From Roseisolibacter agri (lineage in GTDB: Bacteria; Gemmatimonadota; Gemmatimonadetes; Gemmatimonadales; Gemmatimonadaceae): a stretch of 64,000 nucleotides of DNA. The translations under genes were made by a program, and so were the position numbers. The stretch is taken from contig NZ_BRXS01000002.1 of the NCBI RefSeq assembly GCF_030159095.1, positions 496,001 to 560,000 of the forward strand, in the 5' to 3' direction. Every line of letters starts with the position of its first letter. Within the stretch, counting starts at the first letter, position 1. Under the pieces are notes generated by a model. It did no database searches. It was not told the origin of the DNA and saw only the letters and a program-made list of their open reading frames with translations. Positions 51,478 to 58,605 of this stretch are shown in pieces.

Positions 51478-51588
51478 CTACGGATGCTTCGGATGATGCG
51501 GATGCTGCGGATCGCTCCTCGTTGAGCACGGCGCGTCGCCGCCACGCGGAGCGATCCGTCTGATCCGTCGTATCCGGAGCATCCGTAG
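51478..51588. repeat. Long palindromic intergenic element, copy 2
   Basis: Arms of 41 nt (51478-51518 and 51548-51588) match at 32 of 41 positions, with a 29-nt loop. Each arm holds CGGAT at 9-base intervals. The outer 10 and inner 11 bases match exactly. Loop length and loop-proximal CGCTCC/GGAGCG parallel the element at 37110-37227; both loops begin with a base followed by CGTTG. It fills most of the 320-bp gap before the dipeptidase promoter. Confidence 0.7.
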
Positions 51589-51638
51589 CCTCACCAATGG
51601 TCACAGGGGTCCGGCGCACCCTTGCCGGCCTCTCTGCA

Positions 51639-51667
51639 TTGCGAGCCGCCACGCCGCCTCGTAGGTT
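51639..51667 (+). promoter_or_regulatory. Promoter for the dipeptidase operon (TTGCGA-N17-TAGGTT)
   Basis: The -35 box is TTGCGA (51639-51644) and the -10 box TAGGTT (51662-51667), spacer 17 bases. This matches the SusC operon promoter (TTGCCG-N17-TACCTT). Confidence 0.6.
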
Positions 51668-51674
51668 GTACGCA

Positions 51675-51690
51675 ACACTGTATACAGTGT
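51675..51690. promoter_or_regulatory. Candidate GntR operator, site 3
   Basis: ACACTGTATACAGTGT is a perfect 16-bp palindrome. Its centre lies 15.5 bp after the end of the -10 box, exactly as at site 1, so it would cover the transcription start of the dipeptidase operon. Confidence 0.7.
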
Positions 51691-51726
51691 CGCCCGCCGA
51701 GCGTCCCCTCCTCCCGAGCTCCGCGC

Positions 51727-52911
51727 ATGTCCGCACAGGATCCCGTCTCCCGCCGCGCGTTCGTGCAGCTCGCCGCCGGTGCCTGCGCCGCCCTCGCCGT
51801 GACGCCCGGCATCGCCGCCCCGATGCTCAACCGCGGGCGCTTCCGGCTGTTCGGCAGCGCCGGCCGCGACTACTCGGCGCGCGCCATCGCGCTCGTGCAG
51901 CGCTCCGTCGTCATCGACATGCTCGCGCCCTTCACGCTCGACTTCCCGCAGCAGGCCAAGTGGGAGCGGAACCCCGAGAGCTTCACCGCCGCGCAGTTCC
52001 AGAAGTTCAGGGACTCCGGCATCAACGTCTTCCACCCCGCGATCGGCCTCGGCGGCATCAACGCGTACGAGACCGCGCTGCAGTGGTTCGCCGGCTGGAA
52101 CTCGTTCATCGCCGGCAACGACGAGCGCCTGATGCGCATCGACTCGCCGGGTGACTTCGGGCGCGTGAAGGGCTCCGGCAAGGTCGGCGTGCTGCTCGGC
52201 CTGCAGAACGCGCAGCACTTCCGGCGCCCCGACGACGTCGACCTCTTCCACGGCCTCGGCCAGCGCGTCGCGCAGCTCACGTACAACAGCCGCAATCTGA
52301 TCGGCAACGGCTCCACCGAGCGGCGCGACGAGGGGCTCAGCGACTTCGGCGTCGCGATCGTCGAGCGGATGAACCGGGTCGGCATGGCCGTCGACGTGTC
52401 GCACTGCGGCGACCGCACCACGCTCGACGCCTTCGAGGTGTCGAAGAAGCCCGTGCTCATCACGCACTCCAACGTGCGCGCGCTCGCCAACGGCCATCCG
52501 CGCGACAAGGCCGACGAGGCGATCCTCGCCGTGAAGAAGTCGGGTGGCGTCATGGGCATCACGGGCGTGCGCATGTTCGTGCGCGATAAGGAGCCCACCA
52601 CCATCGAGCACGCGCTCGACCACTTCGACTACGTCGCGAAGCGCATCGGCCCCGAGCACCTGGGCGTCGGCAGCGACATCGACCTCGATGGCTACGACGA
52701 CATGCCGCCGGAGCTGAACAAGCAGCTGCGCGCCGGCTACAAGGGGAGCTACGGCTTCCGCGACAAGATCGACATCGAGGGGCTGGACCACCCCAAGCGC
52801 ATGTACGACCTCACGGAAGGGCTGATCCGCCGCAAGTACACCGACGCGCAGATCGAGGGGATCCTCGGCGGCAACTTCCGGCGGGTGCTCTCCGAGATCT
52901 GGACCGTCTGA
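51727..52911 (+). CDS. Tat-exported M19 membrane dipeptidase-like protein
   Basis: A 394-residue protein. ATG 51727 gives a Tat signal (SRRAFVQLA, residues about 8-16). The M19 (renal dipeptidase) pattern is present but altered: the first metal motif HxD is replaced (VVIDMLAP), and the bridging Glu segment reads GLQNAQHF. The later ligands remain: DVSHCGDRTT, THSNVRALA and GSDIDLDGYDD. M19 enzymes split dipeptides and accept a D-residue at the C-terminal position. Loss of HxD suggests a changed metal centre or function. It is the first gene of an operon reaching at least to 62189. Confidence 0.82.
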   Translation: MSAQDPVSRRAFVQLAAGACAALAVTPGIAAPMLNRGRFRLFGSAGRDYSARAIALVQRSVVIDMLAPFTLDFPQQAKWERNPESFTAAQFQKFRDSGINVFHPAIGLGGINAYETALQWFAGWNSFIAGNDERLMRIDSPGDFGRVKGSGKVGVLLGLQNAQHFRRPDDVDLFHGLGQRVAQLTYNSRNLIGNGSTERRDEGLSDFGVAIVERMNRVGMAVDVSHCGDRTTLDAFEVSKKPVLITHSNVRALANGHPRDKADEAILAVKKSGGVMGITGVRMFVRDKEPTTIEHALDHFDYVAKRIGPEHLGVGSDIDLDGYDDMPPELNKQLRAGYKGSYGFRDKIDIEGLDHPKRMYDLTEGLIRRKYTDAQIEGILGGNFRRVLSEIWTV

Positions 52912-52918
52912 GCCGCCG

Positions 52919-53737
52919 ATGTCCGCCGACGACATCGACGTCCGTCCGCTGCGCACGGCGGACGACTACGCCGCCTGCGTCGCGCTGCAGATGGCGACGT
53001 GGGGCGAGGGATTCCGCGAGGCGGTGCCGGCGACCATCCTGCGCATCGCGCAGCGGCTGGGCGGCGTCGCCACCGGCGCCTTCGCGGCCGACGGCACGCT
53101 GCTCGGCTTCGTCTTCGGGATGACGGGCGTCGAGGACGGCGACGTCGTGCACTGGTCGGACATGCTCGCGGTGCGCGACGCCCTCCGGAACCACGGGATC
53201 GGCCGCCGGCTCAAGCTCCACCAGCGCGACGCGGTGCGCGCGGCCGGCGCGACGCGCATGTACTGGACGTACGATCCCATGCTCGCGCGCAACGCGCACT
53301 TCAACCTCACCCGGCTGGGAGCGCGCGTCGTCGAGTTCGTGCCCGACATGTACGGCACGGACACCGGCAGCGCGCTGCACGGCGACTCGGGCACCGACCG
53401 CTTCATCGTCGTCTGGTCGCTCGCCGAGCGAGGCGAGTCTCCGACGTCGCCTCGAGCGGCGGAGGTCGCGCACGACGCCCCCATCCTCAACGACGGCGCC
53501 GCCGATGGGCGCGACGCCGAGCCCGCACGCCACGCGCACGGCATGCCGCCACGGGTGCGCGTCGAGATCCCGTCCGACATCCTCGCCGTGCAGGACGCCG
53601 CGCCGGCGCGGGCGGCGCACTGGCGCGCCACCGGGCGGCACGCGCTGCAGTGGGCGCTCGCGCACGGCTACGCCGTCGAGCGCTTCGTGCACGACGCGGC
53701 GGCGGGGCGCGGGTTCTACCTGCTGGCGCGGGCCTGA
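52919..53737 (+). CDS. GNAT N-acyltransferase (COG3375 type), copy 2
   Basis: A 272-residue protein from ATG 52919, six bases after the dipeptidase stop. The GNAT core is at about 5-160: CVALQMATWGEGFRE, GFVFGMTGVEDGDVVHWSDMLAVRDALRNHGIGRRLKLHQ, MYWTYDPMLARNAHFNLTRLGA. It is clearly a paralogue of the gene at 40519; a C-terminal tail after about 165 differs and contains an extra Pro/Ala/His-rich insert. The pyrophosphate loop reads RNHGIG here instead of RGSGIG. As with copy 1, I infer D-amino-acid N-acylation, coupled to racemase copy 2 at 54853. Confidence 0.82.
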   Translation: MSADDIDVRPLRTADDYAACVALQMATWGEGFREAVPATILRIAQRLGGVATGAFAADGTLLGFVFGMTGVEDGDVVHWSDMLAVRDALRNHGIGRRLKLHQRDAVRAAGATRMYWTYDPMLARNAHFNLTRLGARVVEFVPDMYGTDTGSALHGDSGTDRFIVVWSLAERGESPTSPRAAEVAHDAPILNDGAADGRDAEPARHAHGMPPRVRVEIPSDILAVQDAAPARAAHWRATGRHALQWALAHGYAVERFVHDAAAGRGFYLLARA

Positions 53738-53813
53738 CGCCGCGGCGCCGCGCGGCGTATTCATCGTGGGCGCACTCACCACCGCGGGCCGCCAGCCGGC
53801 CGGGGAGCTCCGC

Positions 53814-54824
53814 ATGCCCTTCCTCCGACGCTCGTCGCTCGCCGCACTGTCGCTCGCGATGGCCGCCACGGTCGGCGCGCAGGAGCCCGTCCGCAAGGAC
53901 CCGCCGCGCGACTACTCCGCGCCCGCCGGCGCGCCGTACGTGGCCGAGGAGGTCACCGTCACGACGCCGGCGGGCCACACGCTCGCGGGCACGCTGACGC
54001 TGCCGCGCGGCGCGAGCCGCGCGGCTCCGGTGGGCGCGATCGTCACGATCACCGGCTCCGGTCCGCAGGACCGCGACGAGGCGCTCGGCCTGGAGGGCTA
54101 CCGCCCCTTCCGCCAGCTCGCGGACTCGCTCGGCCGCCGCGGCATCGCGGTGCTGCGCATGGACGACCGCGGCACCGGCGCGTCGAAGGGGACGTTCCGC
54201 GGCGCCACCAGCGCCGACTTCGCCGAGGACGTCCGCGCGGGCCTGGCGTACCTGCGCACGCGGCCCGAGATCGACGCGCGGAAGCTCGGCGTGGTCGGCC
54301 ACAGCGAGGGCGCCGTGATCGCGCCGATGGTGGCCGAGAAGGAGCCCGCGCTCGCTGGGATCGTGCTGCTGGCGGGCGTCGCGCAGCCGGCGCGCAGCGC
54401 GCTCGCCTTCCAGCTGAAGAACCTCTACGAGCACGATACGCTGCTCACCGTCGCGAGGCGCGACTCGGCCATCGCCGCGATCCCGCAGCGCATCGAGGCG
54501 ATGATGGCCGCCGATCCGTGGATGCGGTTCTTCCTCACGCACGATCCCGCGGCCACGATGCGCCGGGTGAGGACGCCGGTGCTGATCCTCACCGGCGCGC
54601 GCGACCAGCAGGCCGCGCCCGAGCAGGTCGTCGAGCAGGAGGCGGCGTTCAGGGCCGGCGGCAATCCCGACGTGACCGCGCGCGTGCTGCCCGGGCTCAA
54701 CCACCTCTTCGTCGTCGACGCCGACGGCTTCCCCGGCAACTACCGCAAGCTGCCGCCGCCCGTCATGGTGCAGCCCGAGGCGCTCGGCATCGTCGTCGAC
54801 TGGCTCGCCGCGCGCCTGCGCTGA
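53814..54824 (+). CDS. Secreted alpha/beta hydrolase
   Basis: A 336-residue protein from ATG 53814. The signal peptide ends VGAQ (residue 23). The fold signs are VTVTTPAGHTLAGTLTLP, the oxyanion segment ITGSGPQDRDE, LRMDDRGTGAS, nucleophile GHSEG (VVGHSEGAVIAP), acid Asp in LILTGARDQQAAP and the catalytic His in LPGLNHLF. It resembles peptidase-like hydrolases of the prolyl-oligopeptidase/dienelactone-hydrolase type. It lies between GNAT copy 2 and racemase copy 2 and probably cleaves a peptide or ester substrate outside the cytoplasm. Confidence 0.83.
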   Translation: MPFLRRSSLAALSLAMAATVGAQEPVRKDPPRDYSAPAGAPYVAEEVTVTTPAGHTLAGTLTLPRGASRAAPVGAIVTITGSGPQDRDEALGLEGYRPFRQLADSLGRRGIAVLRMDDRGTGASKGTFRGATSADFAEDVRAGLAYLRTRPEIDARKLGVVGHSEGAVIAPMVAEKEPALAGIVLLAGVAQPARSALAFQLKNLYEHDTLLTVARRDSAIAAIPQRIEAMMAADPWMRFFLTHDPAATMRRVRTPVLILTGARDQQAAPEQVVEQEAAFRAGGNPDVTARVLPGLNHLFVVDADGFPGNYRKLPPPVMVQPEALGIVVDWLAARLR

Positions 54825-54852
54825 GCGCCTGCGCTGACCCTCGTCACTCCTC

Positions 54853-56013
54853 ATGCCCGACACGCCCACGACGCTGCACCCCGCGCGGCTCGCGCTGCGC
54901 GAGATCCGCCTCCCGCTGAAGGAGGCGTTCCGCATCTCGTCCGGCGTCGTCACCGAGCGGCGCATCCTGCTGCTCGAGCTGCACGACGCCGACGGCATCG
55001 GCGTGTGGGCCGAGTGCGTCGCCGGCGAGCAGCCCAACTACAGCGCGGAGACCATCGACACCGCGTGGCACGCGATCACCGCGTGGGTCGCGCCGCGCGT
55101 GCTGGGCAATCCCATCGCGGGCCCGGGCGCGGTGCACGACGTGCTCGCGCGCGACTTCCGCGGTCACCCGATGGCCAAGGCCGCGGTCGAGATGGGGTGC
55201 TGGGCGCTCGCGGCGGAGCGCGCCGGCGTGCCGCTCGCGCGGCTGCTGGGCGGCACGCGCACGCACATCGCCACCGGCATCTCGCTCGGCATCCAGGCCA
55301 CACCGGACGCGCTGGTGGAGCGCGCACTGGCCGCGCGCGCGGCCGGCTACCGGAAGATCAAGCTCAAGATCCAGCCCGGCGCCGACGTCGAGTACGTGCG
55401 TGCCGTGCGCGCCGCCGTCGGTCCCGACGTCGCGCTCATGGCCGACGCGAACTCCGGCTACACGATCGACGACGCCGACCATCTCGTGCAGCTCGACGCC
55501 TTCGGCCTGACGATGATCGAGCAGCCGCTGGGCCGCGAGGACCTGGTGCAGCACGCCGAGCTGCAGCGCCGCCTCGCGACGCCGCTCTGCCTCGACGAGT
55601 CGATCACCGACGCCGACCGCGCGCGCGACATGCTCACGCTCGGCAGCGGGCGCATCGTCAACATCAAGCCGGGGCGGGTGGGCGGCTTCACGTCCTCGCT
55701 CGCGATCCACGACGTGTGCCAGGCCGCCGACGTGCCCGTGTGGTGCGGCGGGATGCTGGAGAGCGGCATCGGCCGCGCCTACAACGTCGCCCTCGCGTCG
55801 CTCCCGAACTTCTCGATGCCGGGCGACCTCTCGCCGAGCGCGCGCTACTGGGCGCGGGACGTCGTGACGCCCGAGTGGACGATGAGCGCGGATGGGATGG
55901 TGGCGGTGCCGCTCGACCGGCCGGGCATCGGCGTGCAGGTGGACGTGGACCGCATCGACGACCTGACCGTGCGGCGCGAGGTGTTCGGCGAGCGGAGGGC
56001 GGCGCATGTCTGA
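54853..56013 (+). CDS. N-acyl/N-succinyl-amino-acid racemase (NAAAR/OSBS type), copy 2
   Basis: A 386-residue paralogue of the enzyme at 39377; the alignment is nearly gap-free. The catalytic lysines are K172 (KIKLKI) and K272 (NIKPGRVGG), 100 residues apart as in characterised NAAARs. Metal ligands are D198 (MADAN), E223 (IEQP) and D248 (CLDES). The next gene, an M20 deacylase, overlaps its end by eight bases. The three-step set (N-acyltransferase, racemase, deacylase) in one operon is the arrangement described for Geobacillus D- to L-amino acid conversion. Dipeptide epimerase activity is an alternative, but the motif spacing favours NAAAR. Confidence 0.87.
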   Translation: MPDTPTTLHPARLALREIRLPLKEAFRISSGVVTERRILLLELHDADGIGVWAECVAGEQPNYSAETIDTAWHAITAWVAPRVLGNPIAGPGAVHDVLARDFRGHPMAKAAVEMGCWALAAERAGVPLARLLGGTRTHIATGISLGIQATPDALVERALAARAAGYRKIKLKIQPGADVEYVRAVRAAVGPDVALMADANSGYTIDDADHLVQLDAFGLTMIEQPLGREDLVQHAELQRRLATPLCLDESITDADRARDMLTLGSGRIVNIKPGRVGGFTSSLAIHDVCQAADVPVWCGGMLESGIGRAYNVALASLPNFSMPGDLSPSARYWARDVVTPEWTMSADGMVAVPLDRPGIGVQVDVDRIDDLTVRREVFGERRAAHV

Positions 56014-57208
56014 CGTCCCCGAGAAGCTGGCCGCGCTCTTCCCGCCCGACCGTGCCGACGCGCTGGTGGCGCTGCGCCGCGACCTGCACCGCCATCCCGA
56101 GCTGTCGTTCGCGGAGACGCGCACGGCGGGCGCGCTGGAGCGCGCGCTCGCGCCGCTGCGCCCCGCGTCCATCGACCGCGTGGCGGGGACGGGCGTCGTG
56201 GCGCGCATCCGCGGCCGCGATCCGGGCGCGCCCGTGGTCGCGGTGCGCGGCGACATCGACGCGCTGCCGATTCACGAGGCCACGGGGCTCGAGTACGCCT
56301 CGGTGCACGACGGCGTGATGCACGCCTGCGGGCACGACGTGCACGCGTCGTGGGCGGTGGGCGCCGCTCACCTGCTGGCGGAGCGGCCGGCCGCAGGCGA
56401 CGTGCTGGTCGTGCTGCAGCCGGCGGAGGAGACGGGCACCGGCGCGGCCGCGATCCTCGCCAGCGGCGCGCTCGACGACGTCCGTGCGATCTTCGGCGCG
56501 CACGTCGATCGCCGCTTCGCGGTCGGCGAGGTCGTGGCGCAGGCCGGGCCGCTCGCCGCCGCCGCGGACGACTTCTTCGTCGAGCTGCTGGGGCGCGGCG
56601 CGCACGGCGCCCGCCCGCACGAGTCGGCCGATCCGGTGGTGGGCGCGGCGGCGCTCGTGACCGCGCTGCAGACCATCGTCTCGCGCCGTGTGAACCCCGC
56701 GATCCCGGCGGTCGTCACCGTCGCGACGCTGCAGGCGGGCACCGCGCCCAACGTGATCGCCGAGCGGGCGACGATGAGCGGGACGCTGCGCGCGGTGGAT
56801 CCGGCGACGCGCACGCTGCTCGCGAGCGAGGTGCGCCGCATCGCCGACGGCATCGCCGCCGCGCACGGCCTCACCGCGAACGTCCGCATCGACCTCGGGC
56901 CGCCGCCCATCGTGAACCCCGAGCGGCCGGCGGCGTGGGCGCGCACCGCCGCCGAGTCGCTGCTCGGCGCCGACGCCATCGTGCCGCTCGGCATCACGAA
57001 CATGGGCGGCGAGGACTTCGCGTACTACATGGAGCGCATCCCCGGCTGCTTCCTGCGCGTCGGCGCGCGCGAGCCGGGCGGCGCGCCAACGCCCGCGCAC
57101 ACGCCGCAGTACCACGCCGCCGAGGCGAGCCTGTTCGTGGGCGCCGCGGTGCTGGCCGAGTCGGCGCGCGTCGCGTCGGCCGCGCTGGCGGGCGGCGAGC
57201 GCGCCTGA
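56006..57208 (+). CDS. M20-family amidohydrolase (N-acyl-amino-acid deacylase type)
   Basis: A 400-residue protein from ATG 56006, overlapping the racemase end. It shows the M20D/AbgB-type pattern: LRRDLHRHPELSFAE (25-39), CGHDVH (C108, H110), LQPAEETGTGA with the catalytic Glu pair (about 141-142), HGARPHESADPV in the dimerisation part and a late NMGGEDFAYYMERIPG. These enzymes remove acyl groups from amino acids, using two zinc ions or one plus Cys. With racemase copy 2 it would release the L-amino acid from its N-succinyl or N-acetyl form. It has no signal peptide, so this step is cytoplasmic. Confidence 0.87.
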   Translation: MSDVPEKLAALFPPDRADALVALRRDLHRHPELSFAETRTAGALERALAPLRPASIDRVAGTGVVARIRGRDPGAPVVAVRGDIDALPIHEATGLEYASVHDGVMHACGHDVHASWAVGAAHLLAERPAAGDVLVVLQPAEETGTGAAAILASGALDDVRAIFGAHVDRRFAVGEVVAQAGPLAAAADDFFVELLGRGAHGARPHESADPVVGAAALVTALQTIVSRRVNPAIPAVVTVATLQAGTAPNVIAERATMSGTLRAVDPATRTLLASEVRRIADGIAAAHGLTANVRIDLGPPPIVNPERPAAWARTAAESLLGADAIVPLGITNMGGEDFAYYMERIPGCFLRVGAREPGGAPTPAHTPQYHAAEASLFVGAAVLAESARVASAALAGGERA

Positions 57209-57244
57209 CCGATCCCGTTCCGATCCCTCTCGCACGAGGCGACC

Positions 57245-58582
57245 ATGGACCACCTCCGCCGCACGCTCGGGTTCCGCGACCTGCTGCTCATCGTGGTGGG
57301 GACGGTCATCGGCTCGGGCATCTTCATCGTGCCGGCCACGGTGCTGCGGCAGACCGGCGGCGCACTCGGCCCCGCGCTGCTGGTGTGGCTGGTGGCCGGC
57401 GTGCTGTCGCTCCTGGGCGCGCTCACCTACGGAGAGCTGGGCGCGTCGCGGCCCGAGGCGGGCGGGCTGTACGCGTACATCCGCGACGCGTTCGGCCCGC
57501 TGCCGGCGTTCCTCTACGGCTGGACGACGTTCCTCGTGATCGGCGCGGGCTCGGTGGCCACGCTGGCGGTGGCGTTCACCGGCTACCTGCGCCAGTTCGT
57601 CGAGCTGTCGCCGATGGCGGCGCGCGTGGTCGCCGTGCTGCTGATCGCGCTCATCGCCGTCATCAACGTGCGCGGCACGCGCGAGAGCGCGAGCGTGCAG
57701 AACTGGAGTACCGGCATCAAGGCGGCCGCGATCCTCGTGATGAGCGTCGCGCTGCTCGCGTCCGGCGGCGGCGGTGTGGCGGCCGCGCCCGTGTGGCCGG
57801 CCGCGGTGACGCCCGGGCTGCTGTCGGGCGTGGGGCTCGCGATGATCGGCGTGCTGTGGGCGTACGAGGGGTGGCAGTACGTGACCTTCTCCGCGGGCGA
57901 GGCGCAGGACGCGCAGCGCACCTTCCCGCGCGCCATCGTCGCCGGCACCGGGCTGCTGATCGGCGTCTACATGCTGGCCAACGTCGCCTATGTGGCGGCG
58001 ATCGGCGTCGACGCGGTGCAGGCGAGCGACCGCGTGGCCGCGACCGCGGTGGCCGCGCGCTTCGGGCCGGCGGCCGGGAAGCTGATCGCGGCCGTGATCC
58101 TGGTGTCGATGTTCAGCGCCGCCAACGGGCTGACGCTCACCACGCCGCGCATGTACTACGCGATGGCGCGCGACGGCGTCTTCTTCCGCAAGCTGGCCGA
58201 GGTGCACCCGCGCTACGGCACGCCGGCGTTCGCGATCGTCGCGGGATCCGTGTGGGCCGCGGTGCTGGCCGCCAGCGGCACCTTCGAGCAGCTGCTCACC
58301 TACGTCGTGTTCACGGGCTGGATCTTCTACGGCCTGGGCGCGGTGTGCATCTTCGCGTTCCGGCGCCGCGAGCCGAACGCGGTGCGCCCGTTCCGCGTGC
58401 CCGGCTACCCGGTGACGCCCGCGCTGTTCGTGGCCGCCTCCGCGGCGATCGTGCTCAACGCGCTGTTCACGCAGCCGGGGCGCGCGCTGGTGGGCGTGGC
58501 CGCGGTGCTCACGGGCATCCCCGCGTACCTGCTCTGGCGCGCGCGCGCCGCGCCGCTGACGACCGCATCCGACGCCTCCTGA
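57245..58582 (+). CDS. APC-family amino acid permease
   Basis: A 445-residue integral membrane protein from ATG 57245, with about 12 hydrophobic segments. The N-terminal family motif is present: GFRDLLLIVVGTVIGSGIFIVPATVL, with GSGIF in the unwound helix 1. Further APC marks are YEGWQYVTFSAGEAQDAQRTFPRAI and FSAANGLTLTTPRMYYAMARDGVFF. It resembles the LAT/SteT serine-threonine exchanger group. In this operon it would bring in amino acids, including D-forms, released by the periplasmic peptidases. It lies 36 bp after the M20 gene. Confidence 0.9.
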   Translation: MDHLRRTLGFRDLLLIVVGTVIGSGIFIVPATVLRQTGGALGPALLVWLVAGVLSLLGALTYGELGASRPEAGGLYAYIRDAFGPLPAFLYGWTTFLVIGAGSVATLAVAFTGYLRQFVELSPMAARVVAVLLIALIAVINVRGTRESASVQNWSTGIKAAAILVMSVALLASGGGGVAAAPVWPAAVTPGLLSGVGLAMIGVLWAYEGWQYVTFSAGEAQDAQRTFPRAIVAGTGLLIGVYMLANVAYVAAIGVDAVQASDRVAATAVAARFGPAAGKLIAAVILVSMFSAANGLTLTTPRMYYAMARDGVFFRKLAEVHPRYGTPAFAIVAGSVWAAVLAASGTFEQLLTYVVFTGWIFYGLGAVCIFAFRRREPNAVRPFRVPGYPVTPALFVAASAAIVLNALFTQPGRALVGVAAVLTGIPAYLLWRARAAPLTTASDAS

Positions 58583-58605
58583 TCGCCTCCCCCACGCCTC
58601 CGACG

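Noticed and set aside
39377-56013. Annotation of the two racemases as L-Ala-D/L-Glu dipeptide epimerases
   Set aside because: Lys spacing, metal ligand spacing and motifs such as NIKPGRVGG and WCGGMLESGIGR fit the NAAAR/OSBS subgroup better, and the adjacent GNAT genes support that; dipeptide epimerase stays only as an alternative.
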